A DNA stretch of 64,000 bases from Lentzea nigeriaca (GTDB taxonomy: Bacteria; Actinomycetota; Actinomycetes; Mycobacteriales; Pseudonocardiaceae): contig NZ_JAFBCX010000019.1 in assembly GCF_016907955.1 (NCBI RefSeq), forward strand, positions 78,004 through 142,003. Reading direction: 5' to 3'. The notes under the pieces are model-generated. The model worked only from the letters and a program-made list of their open reading frames with translations, ran no database searches and was not told where the DNA came from. Of this stretch, positions 24,580-33,799 are shown piece by piece. How positions within the stretch are numbered: the first letter of the stretch is position 1; every line of letters begins with the position of its first letter. The position numbers and the translations under genes are program-made.

Positions 24580-24842
24580 TCGACCTGCTGACGATCTTCG
24601 TGCTGGCCGTGTTCGTGGGCTTCGAGGTGGTCTCGAAGGTGTCCACGATCCTGCACACACCGCTGATGTCCGGTGCGAACGCCATCCACGGCGTGATCCT
24701 CGTCGGCGCGATTCTGATCACCGGTTCCGCCGAGAGCACCCTCGAGCTCGTGCTGGGGCTGCTCGCGGTCTTCCTGGCCACGGTCAACGTCGTCGGCGGG
24801 TTCGTGGTGACCGACCGGATGCTGGAGATGTTCAAGAAATGA
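24576..24842 (+). CDS. pntAB: NAD(P) transhydrogenase, alpha-2 membrane subunit
   Basis: Encodes 88 residues with three hydrophobic helices. The motif SKVSTILHTPLMSGANAIHG is the conserved signature of this small membrane subunit and is followed by GGFVVTDRMLEMFK at the end. It forms part of the proton channel. The GTG start overlaps the stop of pntAA. Confidence 0.93.
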   Translation: MIDLLTIFVLAVFVGFEVVSKVSTILHTPLMSGANAIHGVILVGAILITGSAESTLELVLGLLAVFLATVNVVGGFVVTDRMLEMFKK

Positions 24843-26197
24843 TCGTCCAGCTGATGTACCTCGTCGCGGCGCTGTGCTTCATCCTGGCGTTGAAAGGCTT
24901 GAGCTCGCCCAAATACGCGCGCTACGGCAACTTCATCGGCGCGTTCGGCATGCTCGTCGCCGTCGTCACCGCGTACGTGCACGGCGTCGTCCACAACGGA
25001 CTGTGGATCCTGATCGCCGTCGCATTCGGTGTGGCGGTGGGCATTCCGGCCGCGCGTTCGGTGAAGATGACCGCCATCCCGCAGATGGTGGCGCTGTTCA
25101 ACGGTGTCGGTGGCGCGGCGGCGGCACTGGTGGCGTTGGCCGAGTTCTTCGCGGTGCGCGATCCGGGTTTCCTGTTCCTGCTCGCGACGGTGCTCACGGT
25201 GCTGATCGGCTCGGTCAGCTTCTCGGGTTCGGTGGTCACGTTCCTGAAGCTGCAGGAGCTGATGACGACCCGGCCGGTGTTGCTGCCGGCGGGGCAGCAG
25301 CTCGCGATCGCGGCCGGTGTCTCGTCGGTCGCGCTGGGCGTCCTGACGATGACGACCGAGAACGGTCTGCTGCTGTGGTTGCTGGCGATCGCCGGGCTCG
25401 CGCTCGGCGTGCTGTTCGTGCTGCCCGTCGGCGGTGCGGACGTGCCGATCGCGATCTCGTTGCTGAACGCGTTCACCGGTCTCGCCGTCGCGGCGTCCGG
25501 TTACGTGCTGGCGAACACGCTGCTGATCGTCGCGGGCACGCTCGTCGGCGCGTCCGGCACCATCCTGACCCGGTTGATGGCGCAGGCGATGGGCCGCTCG
25601 CTCGCGAACATCCTGTTCGGTGCCTTCCGGGCCACCACCGTTGCAGCGCTTGGGGAGGAGCAGCGGACGGTCAAGTCGGGCACGGTCGAGGACGTCGCGA
25701 TCCTGTTGGGGTACGCCAACAACGTGCTCGTCGTGCCCGGCTACGGGCTGGCGGTCGCGCAGGCCCAGCACGCGGTGCGCGAGCTCGTGGCGCAGCTGGA
25801 GAAGCGCGGTGTTTCGGTCTCCTACGGGATCCACCCCGTCGCCGGCCGCATGCCGGGGCACATGAACGTGCTGCTCGCCGAGGCGGACGTGCCGTACGAG
25901 CAGCTCAAGGAGCTCGACGACATCAATCCCGGCATCACCTCCGTCGACGTCGCCGTCGTCGTGGGAGCGAACGACGTGGTGAACCCCGGCGCGCGCGACG
26001 AGCCGTCCAGCCCGATCTACGGCATGCCGATCTTCGATGTCGACCGCGCGAAGTCCGTGGTGTTCATGAAGCGGTCGATGCGGCCGGGCTTCGCGGGCGT
26101 GGACAACGAGCTGCTGTACAACCCGAAGACGACGTTGCTGTTCGGCGATGCCAAGGACTCGCTCACGAAACTGCTGGCGGCGGTGAAGCAGCTGTAG
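24839..26197 (+). CDS. pntB: NAD(P) transhydrogenase, beta subunit
   Basis: Encodes 452 residues. The N-terminal half is a bundle of about nine membrane helices (domain II); the C-terminal 180 residues are the NADP-binding domain III with VPGYGLAVAQAQHAVREL, HPVAGRMPGHMNVLLAEA, VVVGANDVVNPGARD and MPIFDVDRAKSVVFMKRS. With the alpha subunits it uses the proton gradient to make NADPH. ATGA overlap with pntAB. Its last 35 bases overlap the end of the convergent GGDEF gene. Confidence 0.95.
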   Translation: MIVQLMYLVAALCFILALKGLSSPKYARYGNFIGAFGMLVAVVTAYVHGVVHNGLWILIAVAFGVAVGIPAARSVKMTAIPQMVALFNGVGGAAAALVALAEFFAVRDPGFLFLLATVLTVLIGSVSFSGSVVTFLKLQELMTTRPVLLPAGQQLAIAAGVSSVALGVLTMTTENGLLLWLLAIAGLALGVLFVLPVGGADVPIAISLLNAFTGLAVAASGYVLANTLLIVAGTLVGASGTILTRLMAQAMGRSLANILFGAFRATTVAALGEEQRTVKSGTVEDVAILLGYANNVLVVPGYGLAVAQAQHAVRELVAQLEKRGVSVSYGIHPVAGRMPGHMNVLLAEADVPYEQLKELDDINPGITSVDVAVVVGANDVVNPGARDEPSSPIYGMPIFDVDRAKSVVFMKRSMRPGFAGVDNELLYNPKTTLLFGDAKDSLTKLLAAVKQL

Positions 26198-28136
26198 TCA
26201 GGAGCTCCGTCACCTCGGCCGCGGAGAGCGCGGGCAGTAGCCCGATCACGGCGTCCGCGCCGACGGAACGCCACTGGTCGGCGTCGGCGGGCGTGTGCAC
26301 CTCGTCGACACCGAACCGCACGCCGAGGCTGTGCACGGTGGTGATGAGGTCGCGCATCGCCTGGCGCAGCGGGGAGTCCGGGGTGGGCGCGGGTGCTCGG
26401 GTGATCACCGTGCGGACCGGCACGTCGGTCAGCACGGCCAGTTCGTCGTGCCCGCCGTGGAAGCCGTCCAGCGCCGTCACGATGCCGCTGTCGTGCAGCA
26501 CCACCGCGTTGTCGTCGCCTGCCAGCACCGACGAGATGTCGAGCGCGATCCGCAGCCGTTCCACCGGCAGCCCCGTCTCGTCGAGCGCGCGTTTGACGTC
26601 GGCGACCAGGTCCTCGTCGCGAGACTGCAGGGCGCCCAACGCGATGTGCAGCGTGGGCGCCCGGTCGCCGAACTCGTCCACCCATCTCGCTGCCTGAGCG
26701 CACGCCTCGCGCAGCAGCCACTTGCCGATCGGCAGCGACAGACCAGTCGAGTCGGCGAGCGCCATCGTGTCGTTGTGGCTCAGGTCGTCCCAGTGCAGGC
26801 GGGCGACGGCACCGAGCACCTCGCGGGTCTCCAGGTCGTGCACCGGCGCGTAGACGATCTCCAGCTCGCCGTGCTCCCACGCGCCCGGCATCGACGCGGC
26901 CAGCGCGTACTTGCCGCGGCGCCGGGCGTCGTCGTGCGGGTCGTGCAACGCCCACTGCCGCTTGCCGCGCGCTTTCGCCTGGCGCAGCGCGGCGTTCGCG
27001 CAGCGCATGAGCTCGGCCGCCGTGGCGAACGCGGGAGGCCGGTCCACCACGCCGATGCTCGCCGACAGTGCGATGCCGTGATCGTCCACAAAGGTCGCTT
27101 CGGCGAGGGTCGCCTGGATCTCCTCGACGGTCGTGGTGACGTGGTCGGAGATCGTCATCAGCGCGAACTCGTCGCCGCCGAGTCGCGCGACCACGGCCTT
27201 CTTCTCCTCGGCCAGCTTGCGGAGCCGGGATGCGACGATCTTGAGCAGCTTGTCGCCGGTCTCGTGGCCAAGCCCGATGTTGACGACCGAGAACGCGTCC
27301 AAACCCAAGTGGTACAACGTGATCGGGTCGTTGCCGAGCCGTCGTTCCACCTGCGTGACGAAGTGCTGGCGGTTCGAGAGGCCGGTCATCGAGTCGTGCA
27401 GCAGCTGGTGGTCCAGGTTGCGCTGCAACAGGTGCAGCTCGCTGATGTCCTCGACCATCGTCACGTGGTGCGTCGGCTCGTCGTCCGCGTCGGGCAGCAA
27501 CGAGGCCGCGAGGTACACCCACACCGGTTCTTCGTCCTCGCGGATCAGCTTGCGCTGGTCGCGGAACCGCTCCACGCGCCCCTCGCGCACCTGCCGGTAT
27601 GAGGCGGCGAGCGCGGCCTTGTCCTCCGGGTGAAAGTAGTCGATCAGCTGCCGGCCGATGAGCTCGGCACCCGACTCCAGCCCGACGATCTCGGCGAGCG
27701 TGTCGTTGGCCTCGACGCACCTGCCGTCGAAGTCGGTGATCGCGATGCCCAGCGCGCTGGACTCGAACACCTCCTTGAACCGCGCCTGGCTGACCTTCAG
27801 CGTGCGCTCGACCCGCTGTTTGGCCCGCACGATCGCGACCTTGATCTGCTCCTGCTGGTCGAACGCGTCCATCCGCATGTAGTGCGCGTACGCAGAGCTC
27901 AACCTGGCGAGCAGCGGTAGTTCGAAGGCAGGCGAGAGAACCTCGACCGTGACACGCAACGAGTCCGGGCCGGTTGCGTGCAGTGACACCAGCCGATCGG
28001 CCACGGATTCAGGTGACTCGGGCAACTCCACCAGCGAATCGAGCAGAGCCTGCTCGATTTCGGCATGTGACAGCGGGATGTACGCGGTCGACGTCAGCGC
28101 GTGCATCCAGCGGGCGGCGAGTTCCCGAAGTTCCAT
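26163..28136 (-). CDS. PAS-GGDEF protein with degenerate EAL domain
   Basis: Encodes 657 residues. Order: an N-terminal helical domain (1-110), a PAS domain (about 120-245, FKEVFESSALGIAITDFDG), GGDEF (250-400) with an intact GGDEF at 320-324, and an EAL-like domain (410-640). The EAL motif itself is replaced (GAVARLHW) and the downstream metal-binding acidic residues are not evident, so phosphodiesterase activity is unlikely; the second domain may bind c-di-GMP or be regulatory. It probably makes c-di-GMP, which controls development in actinomycetes. Cytoplasmic. Start ATG at 28136; a GTG three codons upstream is possible. Confidence 0.85.
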   Translation of the reverse strand: MELRELAARWMHALTSTAYIPLSHAEIEQALLDSLVELPESPESVADRLVSLHATGPDSLRVTVEVLSPAFELPLLARLSSAYAHYMRMDAFDQQEQIKVAIVRAKQRVERTLKVSQARFKEVFESSALGIAITDFDGRCVEANDTLAEIVGLESGAELIGRQLIDYFHPEDKAALAASYRQVREGRVERFRDQRKLIREDEEPVWVYLAASLLPDADDEPTHHVTMVEDISELHLLQRNLDHQLLHDSMTGLSNRQHFVTQVERRLGNDPITLYHLGLDAFSVVNIGLGHETGDKLLKIVASRLRKLAEEKKAVVARLGGDEFALMTISDHVTTTVEEIQATLAEATFVDDHGIALSASIGVVDRPPAFATAAELMRCANAALRQAKARGKRQWALHDPHDDARRRGKYALAASMPGAWEHGELEIVYAPVHDLETREVLGAVARLHWDDLSHNDTMALADSTGLSLPIGKWLLREACAQAARWVDEFGDRAPTLHIALGALQSRDEDLVADVKRALDETGLPVERLRIALDISSVLAGDDNAVVLHDSGIVTALDGFHGGHDELAVLTDVPVRTVITRAPAPTPDSPLRQAMRDLITTVHSLGVRFGVDEVHTPADADQWRSVGADAVIGLLPALSAAEVTELLTTAASPPPAVS

Positions 28137-28188
28137 TCTGTGCACAGAGCGTACGGACTCACCGGCCCCCGGCCAACATCGAGAGACG

Positions 28189-28992
28189 CTAGACCTTGCG
28201 CCCGACAGCAGCGTAGATGCCCGCCTTGTCCGGATCGTCGACGTTCTGGCCCTCCGGCCGCCACAGGGGCAACGGCACGATGCCCGGCTCGACCACGTCG
28301 AACCCGTCGAAGAGACCCGCGATCTCGGATTTCGTGCGTGGGAACATCGGGTTCTGGCTCTTCTTCATCACCTCGACGATCCCGGCCATCTCCTCCGGCT
28401 GCAGGTCCTGGGTGAACTGCGAGAACGCCAGGTAGCTGCCGTCGGGCACGGCGTCGCGGTAGGCCGCCAGGACCGCGTGCGGGTCGGCCTCCGGCGGCAC
28501 GAAGTGGAAGACGCCGACGGTCAGCACGCCGACCGGTTGTGCGAAGTCGATGAGACCGCTCTCCTCGGCCGCCTTCAGGACGGCCTGCGGCTTGGTCATG
28601 TCCTCCTGGATGATCGTCGCGCGCGGATCCTCCTCCAGGATGAGCTGGCTGTGCGCGACCGCGACCTCCTCGAAGTCCACGTACACGACGTGAGCCTCAG
28701 GGTCGGCCTTCTGTGCGATCTCGTGCACGTTGCCGACCGTCGGGATGCCGGAGCCGAGGTCGAGGAACTGGCGAATGCCCTGGTCCATCATGAACAGCAC
28801 GGCCCGGCGCAGGAACGCCCTGTTCAACCGCGCGATCGTGCGCGCGTTCGGCTGAGCCTGCAGGAACTTCTCCGCGAGCGCCCTGTCCGCCGCGAAGTTG
28901 TGCCCGCCGCCGAGCAGGTAGTCGTAAAGGCGAGCGGCGCTCGGCTTGCCCGTGTCAAGGCCTTCAGGAACCCAGCTCACCCGTTCAGACAT
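28189..28992 (-). CDS. SAM-dependent methyltransferase, actinobacterial DUF574 family
   Basis: Encodes 267 residues. The start region SAARLYDYLLGGGHNFAADR is the family signature; the SAM-binding motif I reads QFLDLGSGIPTVGNVHEIA, followed by VVYVDFEEVAVAHSQ (acidic residue binding the ribose) and VGVFHFVPP. These proteins are numerous in actinomycetes and are generally of unknown substrate. A possible operator or hairpin lies 19 bases upstream of its start. It is separated from the PAS-GGDEF gene by about 50 bases and could precede it in one transcript. Confidence 0.88.
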   Translation of the reverse strand: MSERVSWVPEGLDTGKPSAARLYDYLLGGGHNFAADRALAEKFLQAQPNARTIARLNRAFLRRAVLFMMDQGIRQFLDLGSGIPTVGNVHEIAQKADPEAHVVYVDFEEVAVAHSQLILEEDPRATIIQEDMTKPQAVLKAAEESGLIDFAQPVGVLTVGVFHFVPPEADPHAVLAAYRDAVPDGSYLAFSQFTQDLQPEEMAGIVEVMKKSQNPMFPRTKSEIAGLFDGFDVVEPGIVPLPLWRPEGQNVDDPDKAGIYAAVGRKV

Positions 28993-29010
28993 GTCCACAG
29001 GCTACTGAGG

Positions 29011-29028
29011 TGCCACACGTGTGTGGCA
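29011..29028. promoter_or_regulatory. 18-base inverted repeat between MFS and methyltransferase genes
   Basis: TGCCACAC-GT-GTGTGGCA: perfect 8-base arms. It lies 19 bases upstream of the methyltransferase start and 40 bases after the MFS stop, so it is either an operator for the former or part of a terminator for the latter. Confidence 0.45.
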
Positions 29029-29067
29029 GGGGTGGAGCCCTTTTTGGCCTACCCGAACCCGCTGCGG

Positions 29068-30102
29068 TCATTGGAAAGCGTGAATCAGCGCGGTGGCGAC
29101 CGCGACGCCCAGCGCCGTACCCAGGCCTCGTGCGACGTTGACCAGTCCGCTGCCGACACCCGCCGACGCCTCCGGCAACGCGCTCATCACGCGTTTCGTG
29201 CAGGCGGGCGCGACGACACCGAGCCCGATGCCCGCCGTGACGAGCTGAACCACCTGCGGCACAGGCATGATCACCGCGATCGCGGTGATCAGCACGCCGG
29301 TCCTGATGCCCGGCTTGGAGAGCAACGTCGCGGCGACGGCGAACCCCAGTGGCAGGGCGGCCGTCGTGAACCCTATATGTGCCAACGGTTGCTTCATGGT
29401 GAACGGAAGCAACGTCATCGGCGCGAACAACGCGGCGTAGGCGAGCAGTACACCGGTGAGTCCCGGCAGGACCTTCCAGGTCGGCTTCGCCTTCTCCGGC
29501 TTGGTCTTCGTGCGGGGCAGCAGGTAGTGGCCCGCGATCATGGCGATCAGCCCGATGGGAACGTTGATCGCGAACACGGCCTGCCAGCCGTGGTGCTCGG
29601 TGAGGTACCCGCCGAGGAGTGGCCCGGCCGCGAGCCCCGCGGCCTGCGCCGCCGCCTGGATGCCCAGCGCCTTGCGCCGTTGCTCGGGCGCGACCGCGGT
29701 GATGACCAGTGCGACGCTGTTGGCCTGCAACATCGCCGCGCCCACCGCCTGGGCGACGCGGGCCGCGATCAGCGCGTCGAAACCGGGCGCGTACACACAT
29801 GCGATCGACGCGCCGGTGAAGACCGCGAACCCGTAGATGTAGACGATCTTGCGGCCCAGCCGGTCCGCGATCCTGCCCATTGGGACGAGCAGGGCCACGA
29901 GCGTGATCAGGTAGCTGAGCGAGATCCACTCGGGATTCGCGTGGAAGTGGTCGCTCATCGCGGGGAACGCCAGCGTGACGATCGAGGCGTCCAACTGCCC
30001 CATGAACGCCCCGAAGCACACCGTCGCGATGACCAACCACGGCGCGTACGACCGACGCGCGATCCACGTCGGCCGAGGTGACTCCGTGACGAACCAGTTC
30101 AT
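29068..30102 (-). CDS. MFS drug transporter (DHA2-like)
   Basis: Encodes 344 residues, shorter than most members, with about ten membrane helices. Motif A appears as GRIADRLGRKIVYIYG and the first helix has GAFMGQLDASIVTLAFP, the motif D1-like sequence of 14-helix drug exporters. It may have lost part of its C-terminal helices. It is divergent from a MarR-type regulator with a 13-base palindrome in the shared 57-base promoter region, the classical arrangement of a ligand-inducible exporter. Confidence 0.8.
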   Translation of the reverse strand: MNWFVTESPRPTWIARRSYAPWLVIATVCFGAFMGQLDASIVTLAFPAMSDHFHANPEWISLSYLITLVALLVPMGRIADRLGRKIVYIYGFAVFTGASIACVYAPGFDALIAARVAQAVGAAMLQANSVALVITAVAPEQRRKALGIQAAAQAAGLAAGPLLGGYLTEHHGWQAVFAINVPIGLIAMIAGHYLLPRTKTKPEKAKPTWKVLPGLTGVLLAYAALFAPMTLLPFTMKQPLAHIGFTTAALPLGFAVAATLLSKPGIRTGVLITAIAVIMPVPQVVQLVTAGIGLGVVAPACTKRVMSALPEASAGVGSGLVNVARGLGTALGVAVATALIHAFQ

Positions 30103-30108
30103 CGTACC

Positions 30109-30121
30109 CAGATTATATCTG
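30109..30121. promoter_or_regulatory. MarR operator candidate
   Basis: CAGATTATATCTG has 5-base arms around TAT and lies in the gap between the divergent MFS and MarR genes, an AT-rich island in otherwise GC-rich DNA. Confidence 0.5.
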
Positions 30122-30159
30122 ATACCGAGCTATTGCCGGAAGTTCAGTAGGATTTCTGC

Positions 30160-30600
30160 ATGTCAGACGAAGCCCGCACGCTCACCGACGTCGTCACTCG
30201 CCTGCGCCGGGCGTTGCGGACGAGCATCCGGGCGGACTGGCCGTGGGAATCCCTGCCGATGGCGCAGGTAGAGCTGCTGCAGACCCTCGCGGAACGCCCG
30301 CCGATGAAGGTCGGCGACCTCGCCGCGGCCCTGCGCCTGGCCCCCAACACCGTCTCCGGCCTGGTGTCCCAGTTGATCGACTCGGGCCTCGTCGTCCGCG
30401 GCGGAGACCCCAAGGACCGACGGGTAGCGCGACTATCCGTCTCACCACGTGGACACGAACAGCTGCTCGTGTGGCAGCGCGAACACGAGAAGAGAATCGG
30501 ATCGGCCCTGTCGAAGCTCGAGCCCTCGGAGCGCGAGGACGTGGTGCGCGCCCTGAAGGCCCTGGATCACCTGGTTGAGCACCTTGCCGAACCCACCTGA
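30160..30600 (+). CDS. MarR-family regulator
   Basis: Encodes 146 residues; AGGA lies 8 bases before the ATG. Winged helix: MKVGDLAAALRLAPNTVSGL, then VSQLIDSGLVVRGGDPKDRRVARLSVS with the family's DxRxxxxxLT-like wing. It likely represses the divergent MFS gene and itself through the palindrome between them. The fluoride channel gene overlaps its 3' end. Confidence 0.88.
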   Translation: MSDEARTLTDVVTRLRRALRTSIRADWPWESLPMAQVELLQTLAERPPMKVGDLAAALRLAPNTVSGLVSQLIDSGLVVRGGDPKDRRVARLSVSPRGHEQLLVWQREHEKRIGSALSKLEPSEREDVVRALKALDHLVEHLAEPT

Positions 30601-30937
30601 CCAAGTCCGCGCCCCCACCCAGCGCACCGAGCTGCACCTGCCGTTCGTGGCACTGGTGTCGCTGGGCGGCGGGCTCGGCGGCATCGCGCGCTACGGGCTG
30701 TCCTTGTTCGTGCCGGGCCCGTGGGGGTTGTTCGTCATCAACGTGCTGGGGTCGTTCCTCATCGGCGTGTTGATGGGGCTGGTGCCGCGGCCGTTGGTGC
30801 GGGCGTTCTTCGGCGTTGGGCTGCTGGGCGGGTTCACGACGTTCTCGTCGTACGCGGCGTCGTGGTCGTGGGCGCTGCTGGTCACGCCGATTTGTGCGGT
30901 GGTGGCGGCGTTCCTCGGCTTGCGGGTGACGCGATGA
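30575..30937 (+). CDS. crcB: Fluoride channel subunit, first of pair
   Basis: Encodes up to 120 residues with four membrane helices. Fluc family motifs: GGLGGIARYGLS, the helix-2 asparagine in INVLGSFLIG and GLLGGFTTFSSY. Fluc channels expel fluoride as antiparallel dimers; actinobacteria often have two genes, as here, giving a heterodimer. The TTG start at 30575 overlaps the MarR gene by 26 bases; a TTG three codons later is possible. ATGA overlap with the second gene. Confidence 0.88.
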   Translation: MSTLPNPPDQVRAPTQRTELHLPFVALVSLGGGLGGIARYGLSLFVPGPWGLFVINVLGSFLIGVLMGLVPRPLVRAFFGVGLLGGFTTFSSYAASWSWALLVTPICAVVAAFLGLRVTR

Positions 30938-31272
30938 CCGTGCTGGCTGTGTTCCTCGGTGCCGCTCTCGGGGCGCCTTGCCGGTACCTGTTGGACCGGT
31001 TCGTGCAGGCGCGGCACTCGTCCGATTTCCCTTGGGGCACTCTGACGGTGAACGTCGTCGGGTGCTTCCTCATCGGGTTTCTCGTTGGGACGTCGTGGAT
31101 GCCGCTGCTCGGGGTCGGGTTCTGCGGTGGGCTCACGACCTACTCGACGTTCAGCTACGAGACGGTGAAGCTGCTGGAGAGCGAGAAGTACCGCCTGGCA
31201 CTGCTGAACGTCGTCGTCAGTGTGGCGGTAGGTGTCCTTGCCGCGGCGGTGGGTCTGTCGCTAGGACGCTGA
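30934..31272 (+). CDS. crcB: Fluoride channel subunit, second of pair
   Basis: Encodes 112 residues with four membrane helices; AALGAPCRYLLDRF, LTVNVVGCFLIGF and GFCGGLTTYSTFSYE are the family motifs including the channel asparagine and the Phe-box/TTFST region. It pairs with the preceding gene, with which it overlaps (ATGA). Its last 56 bases overlap the 3' end of the convergent NACHT gene. Confidence 0.9.
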   Translation: MTVLAVFLGAALGAPCRYLLDRFVQARHSSDFPWGTLTVNVVGCFLIGFLVGTSWMPLLGVGFCGGLTTYSTFSYETVKLLESEKYRLALLNVVVSVAVGVLAAAVGLSLGR

Positions 31273-33790
31273 TCTCGCCCTCTATCCACCGGAGCAGGAA
31301 CTCGCGTACTTGAACCGGGACGTTCCTCTGTCCGAGCCACGCTGCCGGCAGGTTCCGGCTCAAACCCGTGTTCTCCAGGATGGGTAGTGCCACCAGCATC
31401 TGGGCTGCGTCGGCGGGCATCCCCCCGTCGTAGAGCCAGTCGGGGAGGCGCTCGATGATGTCGCTGCGAGCGACCCACGGCAGCGGTGCCGTGGTCATCG
31501 CGACCGCGACCCGGTCCGGCTGAACAACCACGGTGGGGCCTGCCAGCAACATGGTTCCGGCCCCGTCGATCGACGAGTTGCCGTAGCGGTACTTCAAGAA
31601 GAGAGCGCGTGGTCCGGAGCCGAGGACAAGCTCCGGGAGAACGCCGCGTTCACGCAGGACGATGAGGTCTGGTGCCGCCCACGGCGAACCCTTCCACAGT
31701 GCTGTGAGCCGTTCGTGGTGCCGGATGATCAGCTCGTGGATGCCCGGCACCGAACTCTGGACGACGTGGAGCAGAAGGGCGGCACGCAGGTCGTCCCGTT
31801 CCAGATGCTCGCCGAGACGATCGATGATGATCTGGTCGATGACGGCCCGGTGCATCCCTGGTGGGTTTCTCATGCACTCGTGCAACGGGAGGTCGACGTC
31901 GTGGATGTAGTCGTAGCCTTCGAACCGGTCCTCCAGGGGGCACAGGACCGACCTGTCCACCGCGGCGTTGACGATAGTCCGGATCGTGCGCATGGACGGG
32001 TACACATGCTGCAGCGCTCGTGCGGCGAATGCCGGCCCGTCGTTGTCGACCGCCTCAGCCAGCAGTTCGTCCACCCCGCCCTCGACGTTGCGGTCGTAAA
32101 GCTGGAGGGCGATCTGAGCGACGACGTCCCACTGGCGAGTGTTCAGCCCTAGCACCACCCACAGGTCTGCGGCGGTGCGGTGGGTGCGGACGAGGTGCTC
32201 GGCGGCGAAGTACTCCATGAAGGTGCGGTGGGTGAAGCCGAACTGCGGCTCGGATGCCGTCGCGCCGACATCGGTCAGGATCCACGCGCGCCCGGTGCAG
32301 AACGCGAGGAACTCCTGTGCCATCGCCAGCGACTCGTCGTGGTCGTCGAGCTTCGCGTCCAGGTAGTCCGTGAGGATGTTGATGATCCTGGTGCGCGTCA
32401 GAGCCTTCCCGGACTCCTTGGCGTTGAGCATCTTCCACGCGAGGTGCTGCACGGCGCCCCGCAACCGGCCGTGGAACCTCAGCGGTAGAGGGATACCGCG
32501 CCTGGAGTCCCATTGCTCGAACAGCATCAACGCACACCGCTCGTACACCTGGGCGAGGTTGCGCGGCAGGTACCGGTCGCTCGAGTACATGGCGCACAAC
32601 AGCGTGAGCAGCAACGGGTTGCTGCGCAGCTCGGGAATCTGCTCGCTGTCCTCCATGAACGAGCTCGCCAGCCGTTCGCGTTCGTCCGGCGAGGTGGCTT
32701 CGTCCAGCTTGAACCATCGAGTCACGTAGTCGGAAACCTGCTGGTCGTCGAACTCCGGGATGTGGCTCGTGGTGAAGAGGTCGGTGGTCAGCGGCGCGTC
32801 CTCGTAGCCGATCTTCCGGGCGGTCACGAGGATCGGCACCAGCGGGTACAGGTGAGCGAACCCCTCGACCAACGACACGACCCGCCTGCGCAACTCGGTC
32901 TGCACCAGCTCGTCCAAGCCGTCGAGGATGACCACGGCTCGCCCGGCGCGCAGCAGGTACTCGACGCCGTCGCGCGGAGGCTTCACGTTGTACGGAGCCT
33001 GGCACAGCTTTTCCAGGTAGTGCAGGAGATCGCGTCCGCCCTCGTCGAACGAAGTGGTGAACTCCCGCAGCACCAGGAGGAACGGCACACGGCCCGAACC
33101 ATTGGCTGCGGTGTCGTGCGCGAACTTCGCCGCCAGCGTCGACTTGCCCGCGCCGGGGTCGCCGAGCACCACGACACGTTCCCCTGGCACGCCGAGCGTG
33201 ACGTCAGGGGAGGTCAGCGTGGGTTTGACGTAGAGCTGGTCGTACCGGACGGACCTGCTGACACCGACGTGCGGCAGGCGGATTCTGTTGTGCAGCGCCA
33301 CGACCTGGTCGCGCAGGCGTGCGGCGAAGGCGTGGATGCGGGTGGTGGACTTGAGCCGCACGAGCATGGCGCTGTTGCTGACGGCTGCGGCGTACAGGTC
33401 GCTGCTGTCGATCTTGGCGGTGCGCACGCCGAAGCGCTGGATCAGTTCTCGGCTGGCGGCCACCATCACGTCGTACACCACCTCGGTGGCGCGTCCCAGG
33501 AGGCCGGGAGACAGCCCGGCGAGCCGAAGTCCGTGATTGAGCTGGTCTTTCGCGGCCTTGCCGCCGGTGCGGGCGATGCGGTGCTGTGCGACCACGATGG
33601 CGAAGTCGGGAGAGGCGAGATACGCCTCCAACGCCTCCGCGTCGGCGCGACCGCAGTAGTTCAGGAGTGCTTCGCTCGCGGCGGTCTCCGCGGCCGCCTG
33701 CCTGAACTCCACCTTGTCGGCCGACCAGGGCGCCAGTTGATCGTTCACCTCGGCGACGACCCGGATGACCGCCGACTCGATGCTGTGCAA
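31217..33790 (-). CDS. NACHT ATPase, NLR-like (second of tandem pair)
   Basis: Encodes 857 residues from a TTG with AGGAG six bases upstream. Residues 1-185 are a helical N-terminal domain; NACHT Walker A GDPGAGKST is at 210-218 and Walker B VVILDGLDEL at 286-295, followed by VPILVTARK (sensor 1) and the winged-helix region with FTHRTFMEYFAAEHL near 520. The C-terminal 300 residues carry no recognised repeat. Bacterial NACHT proteins are STAND switches, several of which protect against phage. It shares its core with the upstream gene (33800) but differs in both ends. The 9-base gap and the SD overlapping the upstream stop indicate translational coupling. Confidence 0.85.
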   Translation of the reverse strand: MHSIESAVIRVVAEVNDQLAPWSADKVEFRQAAAETAASEALLNYCGRADAEALEAYLASPDFAIVVAQHRIARTGGKAAKDQLNHGLRLAGLSPGLLGRATEVVYDVMVAASRELIQRFGVRTAKIDSSDLYAAAVSNSAMLVRLKSTTRIHAFAARLRDQVVALHNRIRLPHVGVSRSVRYDQLYVKPTLTSPDVTLGVPGERVVVLGDPGAGKSTLAAKFAHDTAANGSGRVPFLLVLREFTTSFDEGGRDLLHYLEKLCQAPYNVKPPRDGVEYLLRAGRAVVILDGLDELVQTELRRRVVSLVEGFAHLYPLVPILVTARKIGYEDAPLTTDLFTTSHIPEFDDQQVSDYVTRWFKLDEATSPDERERLASSFMEDSEQIPELRSNPLLLTLLCAMYSSDRYLPRNLAQVYERCALMLFEQWDSRRGIPLPLRFHGRLRGAVQHLAWKMLNAKESGKALTRTRIINILTDYLDAKLDDHDESLAMAQEFLAFCTGRAWILTDVGATASEPQFGFTHRTFMEYFAAEHLVRTHRTAADLWVVLGLNTRQWDVVAQIALQLYDRNVEGGVDELLAEAVDNDGPAFAARALQHVYPSMRTIRTIVNAAVDRSVLCPLEDRFEGYDYIHDVDLPLHECMRNPPGMHRAVIDQIIIDRLGEHLERDDLRAALLLHVVQSSVPGIHELIIRHHERLTALWKGSPWAAPDLIVLRERGVLPELVLGSGPRALFLKYRYGNSSIDGAGTMLLAGPTVVVQPDRVAVAMTTAPLPWVARSDIIERLPDWLYDGGMPADAAQMLVALPILENTGLSRNLPAAWLGQRNVPVQVREFLLRWIEGEISVLATDPPPRQGHLPPH

Positions 33791-33799
33791 CGAGAGCTC

